Origin: Candidatus Aquiluna sp. IMCC13023
GTDB taxonomy: Bacteria; Actinomycetota; Actinomycetes; Actinomycetales; Microbacteriaceae
Reading direction: 5' to 3'
Assembly: GCF_000257665.1 (NCBI RefSeq)
Contig: NZ_AJKR01000004.1
Span: 29,688 to 93,687 of the forward strand
Length of the DNA: 64,000 nucleotides
Under the pieces are notes generated by a model. It did no database searches. It worked only from the letters and a program-made list of their open reading frames with translations, and was not told the origin of the DNA. How positions within the stretch are numbered: position 1 is the first letter of the stretch; every line of letters starts with the position of its first letter. Below, in pieces: positions 36,954-45,235 of the stretch. The translations under genes were made by a program, and so were the position numbers.

Positions 36954-37202
36954 GTGCCAAAGATCATCGTCGAGATCATGCCGAAAAAGGATCTGCTTGA
37001 CCCACAGGGTAAAGCGGTTGCAAATTCACTGCACCGCGAGGGCAAGAAAGAAATTACAGCTGTCCGCATTGGCAAGCGCATTGAACTGCACTTTGATCGC
37101 GAGATTACCGACCAGGACCTAGAAATGGCTAAGGGCCAAGCCGCAAACTTCCTCTCAAACGATGTCATCGAAGATGTCGTTGCCGTAACCAAAGAGGACT
37201 AA
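36954..37202 (+). CDS. purS: FGAM synthase subunit PurS
   Basis: Small subunit that links PurQ and PurL in the three-part FGAM synthase. The GTG start at 36954 ([20 protein letters not shown]) follows AAGGGGA and gives 82 residues, the normal size; the longer frame is unsupported. The line [12 protein letters not shown] and GKRIELHFD are PurS hallmarks. It opens the purS-purQ-purL operon, 145 bp after hutG. Confidence 0.95.
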   Translation: MPKIIVEIMPKKDLLDPQGKAVANSLHREGKKEITAVRIGKRIELHFDREITDQDLEMAKGQAANFLSNDVIEDVVAVTKED

Positions 37203-37207
37203 GACAG

Positions 37208-37903
37208 ATGAAGATCGGTGTAATCACCTACCCCGGAACCCTGGATGACCGCGATGCTCAGAGAGCTATCAGGCTTGCAGGTGGAACACCGGTTCCGCTA
37301 TGGCACGACGACGACGATCTCAAAAAAGTTGACGCAGTTGTTTTGCCGGGTGGATTTTCTTACGGCGATTACCTGCGCTGCGGAGCAATTGCAGCAAAGG
37401 CCCCAGCAACCAAAGAAGTCATTCGGTTGGCCGCAAAGGGCCTGCCGGTCCTGGGCATCTGCAATGGTTTCCAGGTCTTGGTTGAGTCGCATTTGCTGCC
37501 CGGTGGTCTGATCAGGAACGAAAAGCAACACTTCATTTGCCGCGACCAGAAGCTCCGAGTTGAAAACAACGAAACTGCTTGGACCAGCTTGTTTGAAAAA
37601 GACCAGGAAATCTTGATCCCCTTGAAAAACGGTGAGGGTGGCTACATCGCAACTGACGACACCCTAAAAATGTTGGAACAAGAAAACAGAATTGCCTTCC
37701 GCTATGTGGAAAACAACCCCAACGGGTCAATGAATGACATTGCCGGAATCACCAACGAACGCGGCAATGTAGTTGGTCTGATGCCTCACCCAGAGCACGC
37801 GGTCGAAGCAGGCTTTGGTCCAGACACTCCAACAGCAATGCGCTCGGGCATAGACGGGCTTTTGTTCTTTGAAAGCGTTCTAAAAATGGTGGTGAATTCT
37901 TGA
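37208..37903 (+). CDS. purQ: FGAM synthase glutaminase subunit PurQ
   Basis: Class I glutamine amidotransferase releasing ammonia for PurL. The 231 residues carry the nucleophile Cys in [11 protein letters not shown] (about residue 87), [16 protein letters not shown], and the catalytic His/Glu in MPHPEHAVE. The ATG lies 5 bp after purS. The stop overlaps the purL start (TTGA). Confidence 0.97.
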   Translation: MKIGVITYPGTLDDRDAQRAIRLAGGTPVPLWHDDDDLKKVDAVVLPGGFSYGDYLRCGAIAAKAPATKEVIRLAAKGLPVLGICNGFQVLVESHLLPGGLIRNEKQHFICRDQKLRVENNETAWTSLFEKDQEILIPLKNGEGGYIATDDTLKMLEQENRIAFRYVENNPNGSMNDIAGITNERGNVVGLMPHPEHAVEAGFGPDTPTAMRSGIDGLLFFESVLKMVVNS

Positions 37904-40209
37904 AGTTTTTCAACTCAAAAACACTAGAGCCAAGCGGCGTTGACACGACAGATAACGCCAGCACCGAACCGGATAAAGAACAGCCCTGGCAAGAACTCGG
38001 CCTCAAACAGGACGAGTATGAAGAGATAAAAAACATCCTTGGCCGCAGACCAACCTCTTCGGAACTTGCGATGTATTCGGTGATGTGGTCCGAGCACTGC
38101 AGCTACAAGTCCTCAAAGATTTACCTTCGTCAGTTTGGCGAAAAAGTAACTGACGAGATGAAAAAATACCTCATGGTTGGCATGGGTGAAAATGCCGGCG
38201 TAGTGGACATCGGCGAAGGCCTAGCGGTCACCTTCAAGGTTGAAAGCCATAACCACCCCAGCTTCATAGAGCCTTTCCAGGGCGCAGCAACCGGTGTTGG
38301 CGGAATCGTCCGTGACATCTTGTCAATGGGTGCAAGACCAATTGCAATCATGGACCAGCTTCGCTTCGGTGCCCCTAATCACCCTGACACTGCGCGCGTG
38401 GTCCACGGCGTAGTCGATGGAATTAGCTTCTACGGTAACTGCCTTGGCCTCCCAAACATCGGCGGCGAAACAGTCTTTGACTCGGTTTATCAAGGCAATC
38501 CCCTTGTGAACGCACTATCCATTGGCTCAATGAAGCACGAAGACCTCAAGCTTGCCAAGGCTTCAAACCCGGGCGACTTAGTGATTCTCTTCGGAGCAAG
38601 AACCGGCGCCGATGGAATCGGCGGCGTTTCGGTTCTAGCCTCAGAAACCTTCGAATCAACCGGTCCAACCAAGCGCCCAGCAGTTCAGGTCGGTGACCCA
38701 TTTGCCGAGAAGGTCCTAATTGAGTGCTGCCTCGAGCTGTTTCACGCGGGAGTGGTTGCTGGAATTCAAGACCTAGGTGGTGCCGGGATCTCCTGCGCTA
38801 CGTCAGAACTTGCTTCAAACGGTGGCAAGGGCATGAGAGTGCAGCTAAAGAATGTGCTGCTTAGGGACGAATCGCTAACTCCAGAAGAAATTCTGATGTC
38901 AGAGTCTCAAGAGCGCATGTGCGCAGTGGTTCCTAAAAAGCGCCTAAAGGAATTTGAAAGCATCGTGAACAAGTGGGAGGTTGAATACTCAGTACTTGGA
39001 GACGTCATCGACGAAGATCGCCTTTACATTAACTGGGGTCACGAAGAGATCGTCAATGTCCCACCAAGGACCGTGGCCCACGATGGCCCGGTCTATGAGC
39101 GCCCAGTTGCCTACCCTGCTTACCAAAACGAACTCAATGAAAATAGCTCGGCAAAGCTTCCAAGAGCCAAAAACGCAACCGAGCTAGCAACCCAGCTCAT
39201 GCAGCTAATTGCAACCCCCAACCAGGCCGACAAGAGCTGGATAACGGCTCAGTATGACAAGTACGTGGGTGGCAACACTGCGCTTTCGATGCCGGATGAT
39301 TCCGGCATGATCCGAGTCTCTGAAGAATCAGGCCTTGGGGTTGCACTGGCAACCGATGCCAACGGGAAATACGCCTACCTAAACCCCTACGAGGGCGCCA
39401 GGCTTGCATTGGCCGAAGCCTATCGAAACGTTGCAGTCACCGGAGCAGTGCCAAGAGCGGTAACTAACTGTCTAAACTTTGGCTCTCCTGAAAACCCAGA
39501 AGTGATGTGGCAATTCAAAGAAGCAACCGCCGGTTTAGCTGACGCCTGTCTTGAATTAGGCATACCAGTCACCGGAGGAAACGTCAGCTTCTACAATCAA
39601 TCGGGTGATGTGGCAATCTACCCGACCCCGGTAGTCGGTGTCCTAGGTGTCATTGACGATGTCGCAAGAAGAATCCCCTCAGGATGGCAAGATGACGGCA
39701 ATAACATTTATCTTCTCGGAACCACCTATGACGAACTAGATGGCTCAGCTTGGGCCAAAGACATTCACGACCACCTGGGTGGTCAGCCGCCGAAGTTGGA
39801 CTTGGCAAAAGAGAAGTTGCTTGCGGACTTGTTGCATGGGGCAAGCATTCAGGGCCTTATTGAATCCGCCCACGATCTTTCCGAGGGTGGTCTTGGAATC
39901 GCAGTCCTAGAAGCATCACTTCGGTTCAACGTCGGTGCCCGAATCTGGCTCGGTGACGTTCTTGACCGCGATGGCATCGACCAAACAACAGCTTTATTCT
40001 CAGAGTCTCAAACCAGGGTGCTTGTAAGTGTTGGCCGAGAGGACGATGTGAAGTTCCAGGCCCTCTGCGACGCAAGAGGTGTGCCTTGCCTTCGAATCGG
40101 TGTTACCGATGCAACCTCAGGGCTGGTTGAGATCAAGGACATTGCAGATTTGAAGCTTGACGATATTCGTCAGGGCTGGTCCGGTGTGATGTCTGGTTTG
40201 TTTGGGTAA
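37900..40209 (+). CDS. purL: FGAM synthase large subunit PurL
   Basis: ATP-dependent amidation of FGAR to FGAM, the 'small' PurL type that needs PurS and PurQ. The 769 residues show [16 protein letters not shown] (about residues 54-69), [43 protein letters not shown] and [11 protein letters not shown]. The start is TTG overlapping the purQ stop. The first 30 residues are a poorly conserved Ser/Thr/Asp-rich lead. The gene ends 19 bp before the convergent DUF1059 gene, with no clear terminator. Confidence 0.97.
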   Translation: MKFFNSKTLEPSGVDTTDNASTEPDKEQPWQELGLKQDEYEEIKNILGRRPTSSELAMYSVMWSEHCSYKSSKIYLRQFGEKVTDEMKKYLMVGMGENAGVVDIGEGLAVTFKVESHNHPSFIEPFQGAATGVGGIVRDILSMGARPIAIMDQLRFGAPNHPDTARVVHGVVDGISFYGNCLGLPNIGGETVFDSVYQGNPLVNALSIGSMKHEDLKLAKASNPGDLVILFGARTGADGIGGVSVLASETFESTGPTKRPAVQVGDPFAEKVLIECCLELFHAGVVAGIQDLGGAGISCATSELASNGGKGMRVQLKNVLLRDESLTPEEILMSESQERMCAVVPKKRLKEFESIVNKWEVEYSVLGDVIDEDRLYINWGHEEIVNVPPRTVAHDGPVYERPVAYPAYQNELNENSSAKLPRAKNATELATQLMQLIATPNQADKSWITAQYDKYVGGNTALSMPDDSGMIRVSEESGLGVALATDANGKYAYLNPYEGARLALAEAYRNVAVTGAVPRAVTNCLNFGSPENPEVMWQFKEATAGLADACLELGIPVTGGNVSFYNQSGDVAIYPTPVVGVLGVIDDVARRIPSGWQDDGNNIYLLGTTYDELDGSAWAKDIHDHLGGQPPKLDLAKEKLLADLLHGASIQGLIESAHDLSEGGLGIAVLEASLRFNVGARIWLGDVLDRDGIDQTTALFSESQTRVLVSVGREDDVKFQALCDARGVPCLRIGVTDATSGLVEIKDIADLKLDDIRQGWSGVMSGLFG

Positions 40210-40228
40210 AGTTTTCTAGCTATTGAGG

Positions 40229-40468
40229 CTACTCACCATCGTCGGGCAAAAGCTGAAAGAGCTCCATCTTGGCGTTCATCCACTCTTCAACGTGCCCAGA
40301 TTCCAGGATGGTCATCATCTCCGCCATGGCGTCAAGATGAGGTTGATCTGCTAGAGCGACCATCTCGGCGCCATGCTGTTGGCTCTGACTGGCCACCTCT
40401 TCGAAGGTCGAACCTCGAAATGCCTGACTGCAGGCTCCGCCGAGTTCTTTGCAACTAATAGTTTTCAT
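40229..40468 (-). CDS. DUF1059-type small protein
   Basis: A 79-residue soluble protein beginning MKTISCKELGGACSQAFRGSTFEEV, the DUF1059 pattern with two conserved Cys, followed by a QSQQHGAEM helix and an acidic C-terminal extension that is longer than the usual 55-60 residue domain. Function unknown. TAGACT on the minus strand (40482-40477) lies eight bases before the ATG, so a very short leader is likely. Confidence 0.75.
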   Translation of the reverse strand: MKTISCKELGGACSQAFRGSTFEEVASQSQQHGAEMVALADQPHLDAMAEMMTILESGHVEEWMNAKMELFQLLPDDGE

Positions 40469-40507
40469 TGGGCAAAAGTCTAAAGCTTTGCTGTTTTGAA
40501 GTCACTT

Positions 40508-40528
40508 TTAAGTCAGTCTTTGACTTAA
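40508..40528. promoter_or_regulatory. 8-bp dyad upstream of the DUF1059 gene
   Basis: TTAAGTCA and TGACTTAA, a perfect 8-bp inverted repeat with the 5-base spacer GTCTT, lies 40 bp upstream of the DUF1059 ATG, just upstream of the expected -35 region. A regulator site is likelier than a terminator, since no T-run follows on either strand. Confidence 0.4.
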
Positions 40529-40849
40529 TTCGATCAGCGTCTTGATAATTCACGAACGTGCCTCGGAGAATACCCGGTTCAAAAGTTCTGGCTGGCATAC
40601 TGAAGTCATACCGTTTATCAAAGATGATTGTGGGGGCCAAATGATCAGTTACTGTCTTTCTCTGTCCACAACCGCTGGCGCATCAAAAGCCAGCCTCCTT
40701 TGCGTGGCAAAAGTCGCGCCTTCATTCATTTCAAGGTCATTTGTCGCAAAGCGATATCAAAATTTGGGTCCTCTGACCGTTTAAAGGTGCTTCGGTCGCT
40801 AACGATCCACTCGCAACACTCTCCAGCAACTCATCACCCTTTGGCTCTG

Positions 40850-40859
40850 ATGTATACAA
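40850..40859. promoter_or_regulatory. GntR-type palindrome, pckG distal site
   Basis: ATGTATACAA with the perfect core TGTATACA. Its centre is 62 bp from the site at 40911-40922. It matches the ATTGNATACAAT motif found in two other intergenic regions of this window. Confidence 0.45.
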
Positions 40860-40910
40860 CCAAAGCCTTTTTACTGGCATAACTGCCTATATTTGCAAAC
40901 TTTCACCCTG

Positions 40911-40922
40911 ATTGGATACAAT
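40911..40922. promoter_or_regulatory. GntR-type palindrome, pckG proximal site
   Basis: ATTGGATACAAT, a 12-bp near-palindrome one base from symmetry, 129 bp upstream of the pckG ATG. Same motif as the sites at 47472, 47535, 50459 and 50521. Confidence 0.55.
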
Positions 40923-41051
40923 AATGTCAAACCCCAAAGGTTTCTCCTTTCTCGCGAAACCCAACTGCGAGTCTCAAACAGCTGCCGACACCTTGGCACA
41001 CACATTTACCGCAAGCGTTAGCCTGAACTTAGAAGCACAAGGAAGTTTTTT

Positions 41052-42848
41052 ATGTCACTGTCGACACTGAAGCGTTGGGTAACCGAGGTTGCCGATCTCA
41101 CCGATCCAACCGAAATAGTCTGGTGCGACGGCTCTTACGCCGAAGGCCAAAAAATCAACGCACTGCTGGTTGAAAACGGGACTTTCGAAAAGCTAAATCC
41201 AAAGATTAGACCTAACAGCTTTATTTCCCGCACCGACCCTGCCGACGTAGCAAGAGTCGAGTCCAGAACGTTTATTTGTTCCAAAAACGAAAGGGACGCA
41301 GGCCCAACTAATAACTGGGTTGAGCCCGCAAAAATGCGTACTGAACTCAATGAGAAATTTGCTGGCTCCATGCGGGGTCGCAGGATGTATGTGATTCCGT
41401 TTTCGATGGGACCGCTCAACTCACCGCTTGCTCGCTACGGGGTTGAAATAACTGACTCCCCGTATGTCGTGGCATCGATGCGAATCATGACTAGGGTCAG
41501 CGACAAAATCGTGGACAAGATTGCCGCTGGCGCGGACTGGGTCCCAGCGATCCACTCAGTTGGTCAGCCACTGATTGATGACCAGGGCAACACCGTTGCC
41601 GACACCCCATGGCCCTGCAACCCCGAAAACGTTTACGTAGTTCAGTTCCCAGAGACACGAGAGATCTGGTCCTTCGGCTCTGGCTACGGCGGCAATTCAT
41701 TGCTTGGCAAGAAGGCCATGGCGCTTCGCATTGGCTCTGTCCTTGCGCGCGACGAAGGCTGGCTAGCTGAGCACATGCTGCTAATCAGAATTACCACCCC
41801 GGAAAAAAAGAAGTACCACTTGGCAGCTGCGTTCCCTTCAGCCTGCGGTAAGACAAACCTTGCGATGTTGCAGTCTCAAATGCCAGGTTGGAAAGTCGAG
41901 ACCCTGGGCGATGACATTGTCTGGATGGCTCCAAATGACAAAGGCAAGATCCGGGCAATCAACCCAGAAAATGGTTTATTCGGAGTCGCACCGGGTACAG
42001 GAATCTCAACCAACAAAGTTGCAGTTGATTCAATGCGCGAGGGCGCCATTTTCACTAACGTTGCCACCACTAAAGACGGAGACGTCTGGTGGGAGGGTCT
42101 TACCGATGAGGTTCCAGACAATCTAACTGACTGGAGGGGCGACCCGTGGGACAAGGACAGTGGGGAAACTGCCGCCCACCCAAATGCCAGGTTCTGTTTG
42201 CCGATTGATCAGGTAACAAGCCTCAGTGACAACTGGGCAGATTCAGAGGGTGTTGAACTGGATGCGATCTTGTTTGGTGGCAGAAGAGCCACCAACGTGC
42301 CGCTGGCCGTTCGATCCCTGAACTGGCAGCATGGCGTTTTCTTAGGAGCAACCATTGCCAGTGAGCAAACTGCCGCTGCCGAGGGTCCAATCGGAATCCT
42401 TCGACGCGATCCATTCGCGATGTTGCCATTCTGTGGCTACAACATGGGTGACTACTTTGGTCACTGGTTGTCCTTCGCTGAAAAGCTAGATCCGGCTAAC
42501 TTGCCAACCATCTTCCAGGTGAACTGGTTTAGAAAAGATGAAGACGGCAAGTTCATCTGGCCGGGATTCGGCGAGAACATGAGGGTACTGCAGTGGATCG
42601 TGGGGCAAATTGAGGGCAAGGACTCCTCAGTCGCAACCCCAATTGGCTTGGTTCCAAAAGCTGATGCTCTAAATACCGAGGGGTTGCAGCTCTCAGAGGG
42701 GCAACTCGCTCAACTGCTTGCGGTTGATAAAGACACTTGGAGCCACGAAGCCGGTGAAATTGCGGGATTCTTTGAGAGCTTTGGCGACAAAATGCCGGAG
42801 GAGCTGAAGGTCGAACTGCAAAACCTAGAGAGCAGACTTCGGGCCTGA
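41052..42848 (+). CDS. pckG: Phosphoenolpyruvate carboxykinase (GTP)
   Basis: Gluconeogenic decarboxylation of oxaloacetate to PEP with GTP. The 598 residues are typical of actinobacterial GTP-PEPCK. Key parts: RTDPADVARVESRTFICS (about residues 60-77), the kinase-1a P-loop PSACGKTNLAM (about 265-275), the GDDIVWM metal motif and FGGRRATNVPLAV. ATG follows AAGGAAG at good distance. A Rho-independent terminator lies right after the stop. Two GntR-type palindromes sit in the long upstream region, suggesting control by the catabolic-cluster regulator. Confidence 0.97.
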   Translation: MSLSTLKRWVTEVADLTDPTEIVWCDGSYAEGQKINALLVENGTFEKLNPKIRPNSFISRTDPADVARVESRTFICSKNERDAGPTNNWVEPAKMRTELNEKFAGSMRGRRMYVIPFSMGPLNSPLARYGVEITDSPYVVASMRIMTRVSDKIVDKIAAGADWVPAIHSVGQPLIDDQGNTVADTPWPCNPENVYVVQFPETREIWSFGSGYGGNSLLGKKAMALRIGSVLARDEGWLAEHMLLIRITTPEKKKYHLAAAFPSACGKTNLAMLQSQMPGWKVETLGDDIVWMAPNDKGKIRAINPENGLFGVAPGTGISTNKVAVDSMREGAIFTNVATTKDGDVWWEGLTDEVPDNLTDWRGDPWDKDSGETAAHPNARFCLPIDQVTSLSDNWADSEGVELDAILFGGRRATNVPLAVRSLNWQHGVFLGATIASEQTAAAEGPIGILRRDPFAMLPFCGYNMGDYFGHWLSFAEKLDPANLPTIFQVNWFRKDEDGKFIWPGFGENMRVLQWIVGQIEGKDSSVATPIGLVPKADALNTEGLQLSEGQLAQLLAVDKDTWSHEAGEIAGFFESFGDKMPEELKVELQNLESRLRA

Positions 42849-42849
42849 T

Positions 42850-42873
42850 AAGCCCATGCTTTTTGGGCTTTTT
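42850..42873 (+). terminator. Rho-independent terminator after pckG
   Basis: AAGCCCA, a 7-base loop, then TGGGCTT followed by more T residues, starting one base after the pckG stop codon. A compact and convincing terminator. Confidence 0.8.
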
Positions 42874-43027
42874 ATCCGCTTCGAAAACAGGTAACGATTC
42901 CCTAAAGTTTGTTCTGTGAAAGGCTCTTGTTGTTCTGTCAGGGTTTACACTAATCTCGGAACGTCGTAAAAATTAATCTAGATTTCTTACGCCAAAATGA
43001 TCGAGCTTCAATGAGGAAGGAACAACG

Positions 43028-43831
43028 ATGGACAAGACAAGACTGGCCGGCAAAAAGGCCCTTATTACCGGAGCCGCCCAAGGAATGGGTGCTGCAATAG
43101 CCAAGCACTGGGCAGCCCAGGGCGCGGAAGTTTGCCTCGGAGACCTTAACATTGAGGGCATCAAGGCCGTTGCCGATGAAATCATTGCCGATGGTGGCAA
43201 GGCCACCTACATCAAGCTTGATGTTGCCAGCGAGGAAGACGCCAAGGCGGCCGTTCAGCACACCGTTGACACTTTTGGTGAGATCAACCTTCTTCTGAAC
43301 AACGCAGGCATCAACAAGCCGCTGTTCTTCTTAGACATCACCAAGGAAAACTTCGACTTACTGAACAAAGTAAATACCTGGGGATCCCTAAACGTTATGC
43401 AGAAGGTCGCCCAGCAGATGAAGGATCAGGGCAAGCGCGAGTACCCATACAAGATCCTCAACGTTGGCTCAATTCTTTCTCGCGAGGCTTTCGATGACGT
43501 CACCGTGTACACAATGACAAAGCACGCGATTCTTGGTCTAATCAAGGCGGGTGCCAAGTCACTTATTGAGCACAACATCACCGTCAACGGCTACGGCCCA
43601 GGGGTTGTTCGCACCGAAATGTGGGAGCAGCTAGACAAGGACCTAGTCGAAATCGGCAAGTTCGAGAAGCGGGGACAGTCAATGGATGACATCGCTGAGA
43701 ACATGATTCTTATGAAGCGCTACAGCTACCCAGAGGACGTAGTTGGAACTGCTTCGTTCCTAGCAAGCCCAGAGTCTGACTACATGACCGGTCAGCTTCT
43801 AATGATCGATGGCGGAATGGTCATCCAGTAA
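43028..43831 (+). CDS. SDR-family dehydrogenase (polyol/acetoin-type)
   Basis: A 267-residue NAD(P)-dependent oxidoreductase. The Rossmann motif is ITGAAQGMG (about residues 14-22); NNAGINKP, the catalytic Ser in NVGSILS, and YTMTK (Tyr and Lys) form the active site. The LAS...YMTGQLLMIDGGMV end is classic. Overall it resembles meso-butanediol/sorbitol dehydrogenases. The substrate is unknown; an acetoin/butanediol role is attractive because of the E1-E2 complex next door, but that is inference. GAGGAAGGAAC precedes the ATG. It ends at a strong bidirectional terminator. Confidence 0.85.
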   Translation: MDKTRLAGKKALITGAAQGMGAAIAKHWAAQGAEVCLGDLNIEGIKAVADEIIADGGKATYIKLDVASEEDAKAAVQHTVDTFGEINLLLNNAGINKPLFFLDITKENFDLLNKVNTWGSLNVMQKVAQQMKDQGKREYPYKILNVGSILSREAFDDVTVYTMTKHAILGLIKAGAKSLIEHNITVNGYGPGVVRTEMWEQLDKDLVEIGKFEKRGQSMDDIAENMILMKRYSYPEDVVGTASFLASPESDYMTGQLLMIDGGMVIQ

Positions 43832-43841
43832 TTTAGACAAT

Positions 43842-43886
43842 AAAAAAATCCCCCCAAAAGGTAGCCGCCTTAGGGGGGATTTTTTT
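43842..43886. terminator. Strong bidirectional terminator
   Basis: Seven A, T and six C pair perfectly with six G, A and seven T (14-bp stem) around a loop that itself contains AAGG/CCTT. Being symmetric with A and T runs on both sides, it can end both the SDR transcript and the convergent E1-E2 transcript. Confidence 0.92.
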
Positions 43887-43891
43887 ATGCG

Positions 43892-45235
43892 CTAGATAAG
43901 CATTGTTAGAGGATTCTCGATCCTTGCCTTGAAGGCGGCTAGCCACTGAGCAGCCAACGCACCGTCAACCGCTCGGTGGTCAGCAGATAGCGTCACGCTC
44001 ATGATGGTGGCGATAGTTATTTCACCATCCACAACCACTGCCTTCGGCCCGGCTGCACCGACGGCCAAAATACCCGACTGCGGAGGGTTCAAGATTGCCG
44101 AGAAGCTAGAGGTGCCATACATGCCCAAGTTGGTGACAGCAAAGCTACCCCCATTTAGTTCTTCTTGGCGAAGCTTGCCTGCTCTTGACCTTTCGGCCAA
44201 GTCAGTGATGGTCCTTGCAATGTTGCTAAGTGACCGTTTTTCAACGCCTCGGATAACCGGAGTGAGCAAACCACCTTCGGTTGAGACTGCGATCGAAATG
44301 TCAACTGACTCGTACTTGATCATGGCGTCTGGTCCCCAGACAACATTCGCTTCTGGGACATCCTCAAACGCTGCAGCGACGGCTCTGACAACCATGTCGT
44401 TGACCGAGATCTTGACCTGTGAGCTTTCGTTGATCTTCTTACGCAGTGCAAGTAGTTCATCCACTTTGCAATCTGCGTTTAGGTAGAAGTGCGGGACAGT
44501 GCTCTTGCTCTCAGTGAGCCTTCTGGCAATTGCCTTACGCATCGAAGTATGAGGAACCGTTGAGTAGGTGGATGAGTACTCCTGGCTCGCAAGCTCCTTA
44601 GAAGCACTTGTGCTCACTGGAGCTGCAGCCTGAGTAGCCACTACTGGGCTTGCTGCGGCATGCACCACTACTGGCTCAGCGGCAGTAGCTCCGTTTGCAA
44701 CGCTTGCTTCAACATCGCGTCTGACAACTCTTCCGCTTGGGCCGGTGCCGGTGATCTGACTCACATCGACGCCAGCATCCTTGGCTAGCTTTCTGGCAAT
44801 AGGAGACACGCGCTGTCTCCCGGAAGCCGGCACGGTTTCAGCTGGAACAGCTGGTGAGGTATCTGTGGCGGTGCCAGTTGGAGTTGCGACTGGCTCGGCA
44901 ACAGGGCTAGCGACAGGGCTAGCAACCGGAGATGCGGCTGGTGGCACTGGTGCCTCTGCAACTGGAGTCACTTCTTCTGGAGCAACAGCGCTCTCGCCTG
45001 CTTCACCAACCATGGCAATGGTGCTGCCGACTTCCATCTCATCGCCCGGCTTGCCAATGAGCTCCAAAATAGTTCCGGCAGTTTCTGCTAAGAGCTCTAC
45101 GACTGCCTTATCGGTTTCGATTTCAGCTATTTGCTGGCCAACGACAACCTGGTCGCCAACGGCGACCTGCCAGCTAGAGATGACTGCGTGGGTTGCACCT
45201 GCAGCAACCTCGGGAAGTTTGATTTGTGTGGCCAT
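43892..45235 (-). CDS. Dihydrolipoamide acyltransferase (E2)
   Basis: Core enzyme of a 2-oxoacid or acetoin dehydrogenase complex. The 447 residues run: lipoyl domain (1-76, lipoyl Lys43 in EIETDKAVV), a flexible Ala/Pro/Val linker with ASPV repeats (about 95-125), peripheral-subunit-binding domain (VSPIARKLAKDAGVDVSQI), a second linker, then the acyltransferase domain with catalytic SADHRAVDGA near the C-terminus. It overlaps the E1 stop by one base (TAATG). No lipoamide dehydrogenase (E3) gene is nearby, so a shared E3 must come from elsewhere. Confidence 0.93.
   Translation of the reverse strand: MATQIKLPEVAAGATHAVISSWQVAVGDQVVVGQQIAEIETDKAVVELLAETAGTILELIGKPGDEMEVGSTIAMVGEAGESAVAPEEVTPVAEAPVPPAASPVASPVASPVAEPVATPTGTATDTSPAVPAETVPASGRQRVSPIARKLAKDAGVDVSQITGTGPSGRVVRRDVEASVANGATAAEPVVVHAAASPVVATQAAAPVSTSASKELASQEYSSTYSTVPHTSMRKAIARRLTESKSTVPHFYLNADCKVDELLALRKKINESSQVKISVNDMVVRAVAAAFEDVPEANVVWGPDAMIKYESVDISIAVSTEGGLLTPVIRGVEKRSLSNIARTITDLAERSRAGKLRQEELNGGSFAVTNLGMYGTSSFSAILNPPQSGILAVGAAGPKAVVVDGEITIATIMSVTLSADHRAVDGALAAQWLAAFKARIENPLTMLI
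44898..44933 (-). repeat. 12-bp tandem repeat in the E2 linker
   Basis: Three 12-bp units (two nearly identical, gcaacagggcta and gcgacagggcta, then a diverged one) encode the Ala-Ser-Pro-Val linker repeats. Such linkers vary in length by repeat slippage. Confidence 0.7.

Larger units (their letters stand above)
40469..41051. other. 583-bp gene-free region upstream of pckG
   Basis: The only gap above 300 bp. It holds the promoter side of the DUF1059 gene, an 8-bp dyad (40508-40528), a short 6-bp hairpin GCTGGC/GCCAGC near 40673, and two GntR-type palindromes (40850-40859 and 40911-40922) whose centres are 62 bp apart. Short frames exist on both strands but lack Shine-Dalgarno sites, recognisable domains or coding bias. 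I see no gene or RNA here. Confidence 0.6.

Noticed and set aside
40455..40882. Short open frames on both strands in the gap before pckG
   Set aside because: They are 60-84 residues long, have no ribosome binding site, domain or sensible composition, and overlap clear regulatory sites.
44880..44940. CRISPR-like or mobile short repeats
   Set aside because: The 12-bp repeats are in frame and encode the flexible Ala-Pro-Val linker of E2.
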